DNA of 64,000 nt from Nonomuraea gerenzanensis (GTDB taxonomy: Bacteria; Actinomycetota; Actinomycetes; Streptosporangiales; Streptosporangiaceae), in the NCBI RefSeq assembly GCF_020215645.1, contig NZ_CP084058.1, positions 1,054,001 to 1,118,000 of the forward strand. The letters are read 5' to 3'. Position 1 is the first letter of the stretch. Each line of letters starts with the position of its first letter. The notes below the pieces were generated by a model. The model saw nothing but the letters and a program-made list of their open reading frames with translations. It was not told where the DNA came from and did not search any database. Made by a program: the position numbers and the translations under genes. Shown piece by piece: positions 55,712 through 63,001 of this stretch.

Positions 55712-56785
55712 ATGAGCCCCACGCTAGACGAGATCAGGCGGGCTCCCAAGGTCCTGCTGCACGATCACCTCGACGGCGGTCTCCGCGCCGAGACGATCGT
55801 CGAGCTGGCCAGGGAGAGCGACTACGCCCGGCTGCCCACCACCGATCCCGACAACCTGCGCCAGTGGTTCGAGGAGGCCGCCGACTCGGGGTCGCTCGAA
55901 CGTTACCTGGAGACGTTCGACCACACGGTCGCCGTCATGCAGACCCGCGAGTCGCTGGTCCGCGTCGCCGCCGAGTGCGCCCGCGACCTGGCCGACGACG
56001 GCGTGGTCTACGCCGAGGTGCGGTTCGCGCCCGAGCAGCACACCACCAGGGGGCTGAGCCTGGACCAGGTGGTGGAGGCGGTCCTGGAGGGGTTCGAGCA
56101 GGGCTCCAGGGGGCGGCACATCAGGGTGGGCACGCTGCTGACCGCCATGCGGCACCAGGCGCGCTCCAGGGAGATCGCCGAGCTGGCCGTGCGGTATCGC
56201 GACGGCGGCGTGGTGGGCTTCGACATCGCCGGGGCCGAGGCCGGCTACCCGCCCACCCGGCACCTCGACGCCTTCGAGTACCTCCAGCGGGAGAACGCCC
56301 ACTTCACGATCCACGCCGGTGAGGCGTTCGGGCTGCCGTCGATCTGGCAGGCCATCCAGTGGTGCGGCGCCGACCGGCTGGGCCACGGCGTGCGCATCAT
56401 CGACGACATCTCCGTGGCCGGTGACGGCACCGCCAAGCTGGGGCGGCTGGCCGCCTACGTCCGCGACAAGCGCATCCCGCTGGAGATGTGCCCCACGTCC
56501 AACCTGCAGACCGGGGCCGCCGCCTCGATCGCCGACCACCCGATCGGGCTGCTGCGGCGGCTGCACTTCCGGGTCACCGTCAACACCGACAACCGGCTGA
56601 TGAGCTCGACCAGCGTGTCGCTGGAGTTCCACAAGCTGGTGCAGGCGTTCGGCTACGACTGGGATGACCTGCAGTGGTTCGCGGTGAACGCGATGAAGTC
56701 GGCGTTCATCCCGTTCGACGAGCGGCTGGCGCTGATCAACGGCGTGATCAAGCCGGGGTTCCAGCAGATCAAGTGGCAGCCGTGA
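55712..56785 (+). CDS. add: Adenosine deaminase
   Basis: Deaminates adenosine and deoxyadenosine to inosine. 357 aa. Zinc and catalytic residues appear in order: [11 protein letters not shown] (HxH, here HDH), [10 protein letters not shown] (zinc His and catalytic Glu), [11 protein letters not shown] (catalytic His) and [14 protein letters not shown] (the usual TDNP/SD region; Asp ligands). [11 protein letters not shown] is the adenosine-family motif. ATG 55712 is preceded by ATCATGGCCAG without a strong ribosome site. It complements the nucleoside import operon 5 kb upstream. The GTG of the PH-domain gene overlaps its stop. Confidence 0.94.
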   Translation: MSPTLDEIRRAPKVLLHDHLDGGLRAETIVELARESDYARLPTTDPDNLRQWFEEAADSGSLERYLETFDHTVAVMQTRESLVRVAAECARDLADDGVVYAEVRFAPEQHTTRGLSLDQVVEAVLEGFEQGSRGRHIRVGTLLTAMRHQARSREIAELAVRYRDGGVVGFDIAGAEAGYPPTRHLDAFEYLQRENAHFTIHAGEAFGLPSIWQAIQWCGADRLGHGVRIIDDISVAGDGTAKLGRLAAYVRDKRIPLEMCPTSNLQTGAAASIADHPIGLLRRLHFRVTVNTDNRLMSSTSVSLEFHKLVQAFGYDWDDLQWFAVNAMKSAFIPFDERLALINGVIKPGFQQIKWQP

Positions 56786-57393
56786 AGCAGACCTACCGGT
56801 CCAAGACCGCGTTCGTGATGGCGTGGGTGTGGCTGGTGTTCGTCGCGTTCAACGTCTGGGACCTGATCGCGCGCTACAACGGCAAGCCGGCGCTCGTCGC
56901 GCTGGCCGTGCTCGGGGTGCTGACGGCGCTCGTCTACGCCGTCGCGCTCCGGCCCGCCACCGTCTTCACGGAGGAGGGGCTGGTGGGGCGCAACCCGTTC
57001 CGCACGACGGTGCTGCCGTGGGCGTCCATCGAGGACGTCACGGTCTCGCACGCGATCGCCGTGCGGCACGGCGACGACCGGGTGCTACGGCTGTGGACGC
57101 CGATGAGCAGCGCCCGCGAGCGGGCCAAGGCGCAGCGCCGCGGCACGGGCACGCAGTCGCGCGGCCGGTTGCGGACCGAGCCGACGCTGCCCAAGGCCGA
57201 GCAGGCGGCGGTGGAGGCGTTCGCGGGCAAGACGCACGCCGACTGGGTGGGCGACCAGATCCGCGAGCGCGCCGAGTCGGCCAGGCGCCGCGGGCAGGAG
57301 GCGGCGCCCGCCCGCGTGAGCTGGTCCTACGACGCGATCGGGGTGCTGGTGGTCGCGGTCGCGCTGGTGATCGCCGCCGTGGTGGTCCCCTGA
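56782..57393 (+). CDS. PH-domain membrane protein
   Basis: 203 aa. Two N-terminal transmembrane helices ([40 protein letters not shown]) are followed by a bacterial PH-like domain (about 60-105; [33 protein letters not shown]). Then come a charged linker and a C-terminal helix ([20 protein letters not shown]). GTG 56782 overlaps the add stop as GTGA, so translation is coupled. No direct link to purine salvage is known for this family. Confidence 0.82.
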   Translation: MKQTYRSKTAFVMAWVWLVFVAFNVWDLIARYNGKPALVALAVLGVLTALVYAVALRPATVFTEEGLVGRNPFRTTVLPWASIEDVTVSHAIAVRHGDDRVLRLWTPMSSARERAKAQRRGTGTQSRGRLRTEPTLPKAEQAAVEAFAGKTHADWVGDQIRERAESARRRGQEAAPARVSWSYDAIGVLVVAVALVIAAVVVP

Positions 57394-57417
57394 CGCCGGT
57401 TTCCGGCGCGCCGGTCG

Positions 57418-58158
57418 CTAGCGCCGGCCCGGGCTCCTGCTCCTGTTGACGAACGCGGTCACGCCGGCCTGGGCGAGGCCCGACGCCTCCACCTGCTCGG
57501 CCGCCTCCGTCTCCGCCAGGAAGGCCCGCTCCACCTCCGCCAGCGAGGGCCGCAGCAGGGCCAGGTGCACGGCGGTGGCGGCGCCGGCGGCGCTCCAGCG
57601 GCGCACGCGGGCGATCGCCGCCTCCACCAGCTCCGGCCCGGGCACGATCTCGTCGAGCAGGCCCACGGCCAGGGCGTCGGCCGCGCTCATCCGCGTCGAG
57701 TCGAGCACCAGCCGCAGCGCCCTGCCGCCGACGAGCCGGGGCAGCAGGTAGCTCGCGGCGTTGGAGATCGACAGGCCGAGGTGGTTCTCGGGGAAGAAGT
57801 ACTCGGCCGCCGGGGTGCCGAGGCGGGCGTCGAAGCAGAGCGTCCATTCGGCGGCCCCGCCCACGGCCAGCCCGTTGACCGCCGCCACCACCGGCACGCG
57901 CGTCTCCAGGACGGCCCTGGTCATGTCGTGGAACAGCGCCACCTCCTCGACCAGCGACCGGCCGACGGCCTGGTCGAGGTCCTCGCCGGCGGAGAACGCC
58001 CGGCCGGTGCCGGTGACCACGATGCCCCGGGTGTCCTTGCCGTGCTCGCGGACGGCCGCCGCCAGTTCCGCGCGCATGGCCGCGGTGAGGGCGTTGAGCT
58101 TCGCTGGGCGGGCGAGCGTGATCAGGGCCACCTCGTCGCGTACGGTCACGTCGATCAT
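57418..58158 (-). CDS. Enoyl-CoA hydratase/isomerase family protein
   Basis: 246 aa crotonase-fold enzyme. Residues: VALITLARPAKLNALTAAMR, GTGRAFSAGEDLDQAV (oxyanion-hole loop with acidic Asp), VPVVAAVNGLAVGGAAEWTL (second oxyanion glycine), FDARLGTPAAEYFFPENHLG (the usual catalytic Glu region). ATG 58156-58158 overlaps the ligase stop (ATGA), so ligase and hydratase are one operon: acid activation followed by CoA-ester hydration, as in side-chain or aromatic-acid catabolism. The TetR gene at the head of the operon is the likely controller. Confidence 0.88.
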   Translation of the reverse strand: MIDVTVRDEVALITLARPAKLNALTAAMRAELAAAVREHGKDTRGIVVTGTGRAFSAGEDLDQAVGRSLVEEVALFHDMTRAVLETRVPVVAAVNGLAVGGAAEWTLCFDARLGTPAAEYFFPENHLGLSISNAASYLLPRLVGGRALRLVLDSTRMSAADALAVGLLDEIVPGPELVEAAIARVRRWSAAGAATAVHLALLRPSLAEVERAFLAETEAAEQVEASGLAQAGVTAFVNRSRSPGRR

Positions 58159-59696
58159 CGCTGCTCCTTGGCGGGCTCGGGGATCGGGATGGCGGGGGCG
58201 GCGCGCTGGTCGCGCCCTGGGCTGAGCAGGTGGCGCTTCTCGATGCGGGCCGAGGGGGTCAGCGCGAACTCCTCGACGAACTCCACGTACGCCGGGATCT
58301 TGAAGCGGGCCAGGCGCTGCCTGGCGTGCGCGATCACGCTCAAGGCGGTGTCCCTGCCGGCCGCGTGACCGGGACGGAGCTGGAGGAACGCCTTCGGCAC
58401 CTCGCCCCACAGGTCGTCGGGGATGGGGACCAGAGCCGCGGACAGCACCGCCGGGTGCTGGGCCAGCACGTGCTCCACCTCCGCGCAGGAGATGTTCTCG
58501 CCGCCCCTGCGCACCATGTCCTTGATCCGCCCGGCGTGCCGCAGGCGGCCGTGCTCGTCGCGGACGCCCAGGTCGCCGGTGTGGTACCAGCCGCCTCTGA
58601 AGGCGTGGGCGGTGGCCTCCGGGTGGTTCCAGTAGCCCTGCATCATGGGGACGCCTCTGACCAGGATCTCGCCGGTCTCGCCGTCGAGCGTGACCTCCTT
58701 GCCCGGCGGGGCGACGCCCAGCGCGCCGGTGCCGACCGTGCCGGTGTCGTCGAGGGGCGAGATCAGGTCGGGGCCGCTCTCCGTGGAGCCGTACAGCTCG
58801 CGCCACGGCGCCCCCCAGCGCTCCTCGAACGCGGCGTGCAGGGCGGGCTGGATGCCCGAGCAGAGCACCACGCGCATGCGGTTGTCGCGGTCGCACGGGT
58901 GCGGCGGCTGCTTGTGCAGCAGGAGGGGCATGGTGCCCAGCACGTACGTGAGCGTCACGCCGTGCTCCCTGGCCGAGGCCCAGAACCCGGAGGCGGAGAA
59001 GCGGGGGAGCACCACCAGGGGGATGCCGCCCATCAGGCAGAGCAGGGTGACCCACTGGGGGTCCATGTACGAGTACGGCTGGGCGATCATCATGACGTCG
59101 TCGTCGCGCAGGCCGACCTGCCCGGCGGCGATGCGGGCGGTCCTCAGCCAGTAGTCGTGGCTGAGCATGCAGGCCTTGGGAAACCCCGTAGTGCCCGACG
59201 TGTACTGAAAATTCGCCACATCGTCGGGGGCCGCCGGCGGGGTGGGCCGGGGCGGGCCGTCCTGTAACGCGTCGAGGAGGTGCACGGTGCCGGGGACGTG
59301 CGGGGCGTGCTCACCGGTGGTGATCGTGGCCACGGCGCCCGAGTCGCGCAGGACGTGCTCCAGGTCGGCGGCCCGGTAGCGGACGTTCACCGGCACCGTG
59401 ACCGCGCCCGCCTTGAGCACGGCCAGCCAGCTCAGCGGCCAGCCGGGCACGTTGTCCAGCATGATCGCCACCCGGTCGCCGGGGCGCACGCCCTTGTCGA
59501 TCAGGGCGCCGGCCAGCCGGTCCGAGCGCTGGTCGGCCTCGGCGAAGGTGAGGGAGATGCCAGGGGAGGCGCCGGGGGAGGCGTCAGGGGAGGCGGCGGC
59601 GGAGGTGTCAGGGAAGGTGTCGGGGAAGCGGAGGAACTCGCGTGCGCCGTACGTGCTAGCGGCGTGCCTCATCAGGTCGGGGATCGTCTCGGTCAT
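58155..59696 (-). CDS. AMP-forming acyl-CoA synthetase (ANL family)
   Basis: 513 aa. It activates a carboxylic acid as adenylate then CoA thioester. Motifs: YTSGTTGFPKACMLSHDYWL (P-loop), ELYGSTESG (A5), GWYHTGDLGVRDEHGRLRHA (A7), GRIKDMVRRGGENISCAEVE (A8) and the C-terminal Lys as RIEKRHLL. A low-complexity segment, six tandem 4-residue units of FPDT/SPDA/SPGA type (about residues 24-47), is inserted near the N-terminus and is encoded by an in-frame 12-bp DNA repeat. The 5' end overlaps the upstream TetR gene by 41 nt. Confidence 0.9.
   Translation of the reverse strand: MTETIPDLMRHAASTYGAREFLRFPDTFPDTSAAASPDASPGASPGISLTFAEADQRSDRLAGALIDKGVRPGDRVAIMLDNVPGWPLSWLAVLKAGAVTVPVNVRYRAADLEHVLRDSGAVATITTGEHAPHVPGTVHLLDALQDGPPRPTPPAAPDDVANFQYTSGTTGFPKACMLSHDYWLRTARIAAGQVGLRDDDVMMIAQPYSYMDPQWVTLLCLMGGIPLVVLPRFSASGFWASAREHGVTLTYVLGTMPLLLHKQPPHPCDRDNRMRVVLCSGIQPALHAAFEERWGAPWRELYGSTESGPDLISPLDDTGTVGTGALGVAPPGKEVTLDGETGEILVRGVPMMQGYWNHPEATAHAFRGGWYHTGDLGVRDEHGRLRHAGRIKDMVRRGGENISCAEVEHVLAQHPAVLSAALVPIPDDLWGEVPKAFLQLRPGHAAGRDTALSVIAHARQRLARFKIPAYVEFVEEFALTPSARIEKRHLLSPGRDQRAAPAIPIPEPAKEQR
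59556..59627. repeat. In-frame 12-bp direct repeat, six units, inside the acyl-CoA synthetase gene
   Basis: Six consecutive 12-bp units (plus strand consensus GRYGYCAGGGGA-like: units starting 59556, 59568, 59580, 59592, 59604, 59616) code on the minus strand for FPDT, FPDT, SAAA, SPDA, SPGA, SPGI. Length multiple of three keeps the gene open. Confidence 0.85.
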
Positions 59697-60357
59697 CCAG
59701 CGGCTCCCACGGGTATTCGGGCAGCAGGGAGAGGTCGGCGGTCGCGACGGGCGTCCCGGACGGGGCGCGGACGGCGGCCAGGCCGATGGCGACGAACTCG
59801 GCGCACACCTGCTCCAGCGTGGAGCGCCCGTCGGGGCGGTACCACTCGCTGGTGCCGGTGCACATGGACATCAGGGCGAGCCGGGTCAGCCTCTCGTCGG
59901 CGACGTGGAAGCTGCCCTCGGCCACGCCGTCGGCCAGCGCGTCCTTCCAGTGGGCCTCGTACGCGTCGCGCAGGGCGATGATCTCGTCGAGGGCGGCGGA
60001 GCCCGGGGTGAGCGAGCGCAGCTCGCCGTCCATGACGCGGGTGGTCATGGGGTTGCGGGCGTGCACGGCGGTCAGTGAGCTGATGAGCAGGGACAGGCGG
60101 TCGGCGGGGCGGCGGTGCGGGGCGAGCAGGCGCTCGGTGGAGGCGATGAGGCCGCGCTGGGCGACCCGCATGAGATCGGCCAGCAGGGCTTCCTTGCTGG
60201 TGACGTGGTGGTAGATGCCGGCGTTGGTCAGGTTGACCGCCTTGCCGAGGTCTCTGATGCCGGTGGCCGCGTACCCCTGGCGGGCGAACAGCAGCACGGC
60301 CGCCGTCCTGATCCGCAGGCCGGCGTCGGTGTCGCGGTCGGTGAGGTCCTGGATCAT
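59656..60357 (-). CDS. TetR-family regulator
   Basis: 233 aa. The N-terminal HTH reads RIRTAAVLLFARQGYAATGI, RDLGKAVNLTNAGIYHHVTS and KEALLADLM. The C-terminal ligand domain is typical of the TetR_C group found with acyl-CoA enzymes. ATG 60355-60357 is used, but AGGAG is only one base upstream; TTG 60393 would be an alternative. It precedes and overlaps the acyl-CoA synthetase gene. The perfect palindrome just upstream is its likely operator, with a CoA ester as likely inducer. Confidence 0.86.
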   Translation of the reverse strand: MIQDLTDRDTDAGLRIRTAAVLLFARQGYAATGIRDLGKAVNLTNAGIYHHVTSKEALLADLMRVAQRGLIASTERLLAPHRRPADRLSLLISSLTAVHARNPMTTRVMDGELRSLTPGSAALDEIIALRDAYEAHWKDALADGVAEGSFHVADERLTRLALMSMCTGTSEWYRPDGRSTLEQVCAEFVAIGLAAVRAPSGTPVATADLSLLPEYPWEPLDDRDDPRPDEARR

Positions 60358-60363
60358 GCTCCT

Positions 60364-60377
60364 ACCGAACGTTCGGT
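60364..60377. promoter_or_regulatory. TetR operator (perfect 14-bp palindrome)
   Basis: ACCGAACGTTCGGT lies directly before the TetR start codon and between the divergent TetR and MerR genes. The form is common for TetR repressors of acyl-CoA operons; here it would give autoregulation of the ligase/hydratase operon. Confidence 0.75.
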
Positions 60378-60467
60378 TGCCCGTTATGTCCAAGACGGTA
60401 CCCCGAAGCGCGAAAAATCGCCATAGTGGACTCTGACACCGTGTCAGCCTCTACACCGGGGAAGGAC

Positions 60468-61283
60468 ATGTTCAGCATCGGAGAGTTCGCCAGGCTGGGG
60501 CTGGTGTCCGTACGCATGCTCCGCCACTACGACGCCATCGGCCTGCTGCGGCCCGCGCACGTGGACCCGGTCTCCGGCTACCGGTCCTACCAGGCCGACC
60601 AGCTCGCCAGGCTCAACCGCATCGTCGCGATCAAGGACCTGGGCTTCACGCTGGAGCAGGTCAGGGCCATCCTCGACGAGCAGGTCAGCACGGCGGAGCT
60701 GCACGGCATGGTGCGCCTGCGCCGGGCCGAGCTGGAGGCCAGGATCAGCGCCGACCTGGCCAGGCTGCGCAACGTCGAGGCGCGGCTGCGTACGATCGAG
60801 ACCGAGGGGCAGATGCCCGCGGCGGAGGCGCTGCTCAAGAGCGTGCCCCGCACGCGCGTCGCGCAGCTCGCCGCCAGGGCGGCCGGCTACGAGCCCGAGC
60901 ACATCGGGCCGGTCATCACGCCGCTGTTCGACGAGCTGTGCCGGCGGCTGGCGAGCGCCTGCGTCCGGGCCGCCGGTCCCGGCATCGCCCACTACCTCCA
61001 GGAGGACGACGGCTCGGTCATGGTGCACGCCTGCCTGCCGGTGAGCGTGGCGCCCGGCCCGTACGGCTTCGACGTGGTGGACCTGCCGGCCATCGAGACG
61101 GCCGCCACGATCATCCACCACGGGGCGATGGAGTCGGCGTGGTCCACCTTCCAGGTGCTGGCGCACTGGATCGAGGACAACGGCTACCGCTCCCGCGACC
61201 TGGCCAGGGAGATCAGCCTGCACGTACCCTGCGTCAGGGACGAATGGGTCACAGAGCTGCAGATCGAGGTGATTCCGTGCTGA
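60468..61283 (+). CDS. MerR-family regulator with GyrI-like effector domain (BmrR/TipA type)
   Basis: 271 aa. The MerR HTH occupies about 1-70 (MFSIGEFARLGLVSVRMLRH, YDAIGLLRPAHVDPVSGYRS), followed by a dimerisation coiled coil (about 75-118) and a GyrI-like ligand domain (about 125-271). ATG 60468 has GGGGAAGG upstream, better than the GTG at 60426. Its TGA overlaps the GTG of the sigma-factor gene, and a stand-alone effector-binding protein follows, so the three make one operon. Ligands are often cationic drugs in this family. Confidence 0.86.
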   Translation: MFSIGEFARLGLVSVRMLRHYDAIGLLRPAHVDPVSGYRSYQADQLARLNRIVAIKDLGFTLEQVRAILDEQVSTAELHGMVRLRRAELEARISADLARLRNVEARLRTIETEGQMPAAEALLKSVPRTRVAQLAARAAGYEPEHIGPVITPLFDELCRRLASACVRAAGPGIAHYLQEDDGSVMVHACLPVSVAPGPYGFDVVDLPAIETAATIIHHGAMESAWSTFQVLAHWIEDNGYRSRDLAREISLHVPCVRDEWVTELQIEVIPC

Positions 61284-62206
61284 GCACGGACCTGGGGGCG
61301 GACCTGGAGCGGCACCGCGCCGAGCTGACGGGCTACTGCTACCGCATGCTCGGCTCCGGTTTCGAGGCCGAGGACGCCGTGCAGGAGGCGTTCGTCCGCG
61401 CCTGGCGGACCTACGACCCGGCGCGCGGGCCGCTGCGCCCCTGGCTGTTCCACCTGGCCACGAACGCCTGCCTGGACCTGCTCCGGGGCCCCCAGCGCCG
61501 GGCCCGCGCCATGGACCTGGGCCCCGCCGCCACGCCAGGGGCCGCCCTGGGCGAGCCGCTGCCGGAGAGCCGCTGGATCCAGCCCGTCCCCGACGCCAGG
61601 GTCCTCGACCCGGCCGACCTGGCGGTGACGCGCGAGACGGTGCGGCTGGCGTTCGTGGCGGCCCTGCAGCACCTGCCGCCCCGGCAGCGGGCCGTCCTGA
61701 TCTTGCGCGACGTGCTGAAGTGGAGCGCCGCCGAGACGGCCGCCCTGCTGGCCACCACGGTCACCTCCGTCAACAGCGCGCTCCAGCGGGCGCGCACCAG
61801 GCTCCCCGCGGTGGCGCCGCTCGACGCCGAGGTGGACGAGGCCCTGCTCGACCGGTACGTGACGGCGTTCGAGCGCTACGACGTGGACGCGCTCGTCTCG
61901 CTGCTGCACGAGGACGCCACCACGTCCATGCCGCCGTTCACCTGGTGGCTGCGGGGCCGGGAGGCCGTCCGCGCGATCCTGCTCGCCTCCGGCGCGCCGT
62001 GCGCGGGCTCCCGCCTGATCCCGACGCGGGCCAACGGCTGCCCGGCCTTCGGCCAGTACGACAGCGACGGGCAGCCGTTCGCCCTGGTCGTGCTGGAGGT
62101 CTCCGGTGGGTTGATCGCGGGCGAGACCACGTATCTCGATCCCGGCTTGTTCCCGTTCTTCGGGCTGCCGATGAGTTTCGGGGCCGCGCTCCGTACTGAG
62201 GGGTGA
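61277..62206 (+). CDS. ECF sigma-70 factor with C-terminal SnoaL-like domain
   Basis: 309 aa. Region 2 is clear (ELTGYCYRMLGSGFEAEDAV, QEAFVRAWRTYDPARGPLRP, WLFHLATNACLDLLR). Region 4 reads ALQHLPPRQRAVLILRDVLK then WSAAETAALLATTVTSVNSA. The C-terminal SnoaL-like domain (about 195-309) places it with the ECF41/SigJ-like (TIGR02960) group in which that domain tunes activity in place of an anti-sigma factor. GTG 61277 lies inside the merR end (7-nt overlap). No anti-sigma gene is adjacent, as expected. Confidence 0.88.
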   Translation: MLSTDLGADLERHRAELTGYCYRMLGSGFEAEDAVQEAFVRAWRTYDPARGPLRPWLFHLATNACLDLLRGPQRRARAMDLGPAATPGAALGEPLPESRWIQPVPDARVLDPADLAVTRETVRLAFVAALQHLPPRQRAVLILRDVLKWSAAETAALLATTVTSVNSALQRARTRLPAVAPLDAEVDEALLDRYVTAFERYDVDALVSLLHEDATTSMPPFTWWLRGREAVRAILLASGAPCAGSRLIPTRANGCPAFGQYDSDGQPFALVVLEVSGGLIAGETTYLDPGLFPFFGLPMSFGAALRTEG

Positions 62207-62216
62207 AGGAGGAAAC

Positions 62217-62702
62217 ATGCCACAGATCATCGAACTTCCCGAGCGCCCGTACGTCGGGGTGCGCCGCACCATCACCATGACCACCTTCGGGCTGGTCGCG
62301 GACCGCATCGGGGAGATCATCGGCTGGCTGGCCGAACGCGGCACGTACCCGGCGGGGGCGCCGTTCCTGCGCTACGAGAGCATCGACCTGGCAGCCGACC
62401 GGCTGGTGGTGCAGGCGGGGATCCCGGTGCCGGCGCCGGTGGAGGGCGAGGGCGACCGCTTCGCCGCCGTCCTGCCCGCCGGCCGCTACGCCACCGTCAC
62501 CCACCACGGCCACCCCGACCAGCTCTTCGGCGCCATCGAGGCGCTGCTGCAGTGGGGCAAGGAGCAGGGGCTGACGTGGGACATGGCGGAGCGGGACGGG
62601 GCCGAGCACTGGGGGTGCCGCCTGGAGCTGTTCCAGACGGACCCGCGGGTGGAGCCTGACCTGCACAAGTGGGACACCGAGCTGCAGTTCCGCCTGGCCT
62701 GA
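62217..62702 (+). CDS. Stand-alone GyrI-like effector-binding protein
   Basis: 161 aa. A GyrI/BmrR effector-binding domain without DNA-binding part: PQIIELPERPYVGVRRTITM, FLRYESIDLAADRLVVQAGI, GRYATVTHHGHPDQLFGAIE and the late WGCRLELFQTDPRVEP. ATG 62217 has an excellent ribosome site (GAAGGAGGAAAC). Third gene of the MerR-sigma operon, 10 nt after the sigma gene. It may titrate or hydrolyse the ligand sensed by the MerR protein. Ends at a perfect hairpin. Confidence 0.85.
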   Translation: MPQIIELPERPYVGVRRTITMTTFGLVADRIGEIIGWLAERGTYPAGAPFLRYESIDLAADRLVVQAGIPVPAPVEGEGDRFAAVLPAGRYATVTHHGHPDQLFGAIEALLQWGKEQGLTWDMAERDGAEHWGCRLELFQTDPRVEPDLHKWDTELQFRLA

Positions 62703-62709
62703 CGGAGGG

Positions 62710-62741
62710 CTCTGGCGCTGGGCGGCGGCTCAGCGCCAGAG
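62710..62741. terminator. Hairpin terminator after the MerR-sigma operon
   Basis: CTCTGGCGCTG (62710-62720) and CAGCGCCAGAG (62731-62741) are perfect 11-bp complements with a 10-nt loop; no T-run. The right arm is the end of an ATPase relic on the minus strand. Confidence 0.7.
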
Positions 62742-62943
62742 GTCCAGGAGGTGGTCGGGGGTGATGGGGGTGACACCGGTGACGTGCCGGCCGCTGGCGG
62801 GCGACGGAGCCGACGAAGGTGATCTTCTTGGCGCCGGGCGGTCGGCGCCGACCAGGTCGATCTCGGGGTGGTTGGTGCGGGTCCAGCAGCCGCCGATCGC
62901 GCCGGTGTCGTCGGGCAGGCGGCGGGCCGGGAGGGCCTGGTCT
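62730..62943 (-). pseudogene. Relic of a DUF234-type (archaeal-ATPase-like) ATP-binding protein, C-terminus
   Basis: Three minus-strand frames give ordered fragments of one C-terminus: GAIGGCWTRTNHPEIDLVGA, then (shifted) AKKITFVGSVARQRPA, then (shifted again) VTGVTPITPDHLLDLWR with stop at 62730-62732. The middle of the DUF234 nuclease-like region is deleted. The family is recalled from the pattern WTR-N-EIDLVGAD and the ending GVTP-DLLDAWR. No start codon or ATPase part remains. The DNA up to 63001 (62944-63001) shows nothing else. Confidence 0.55.
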
Positions 62944-63001
62944 CACGAATGAGACCACCGGCTGTGGTGGCACCACGTCCGGGCGTCTCGCGACGCGCAC
63001 A

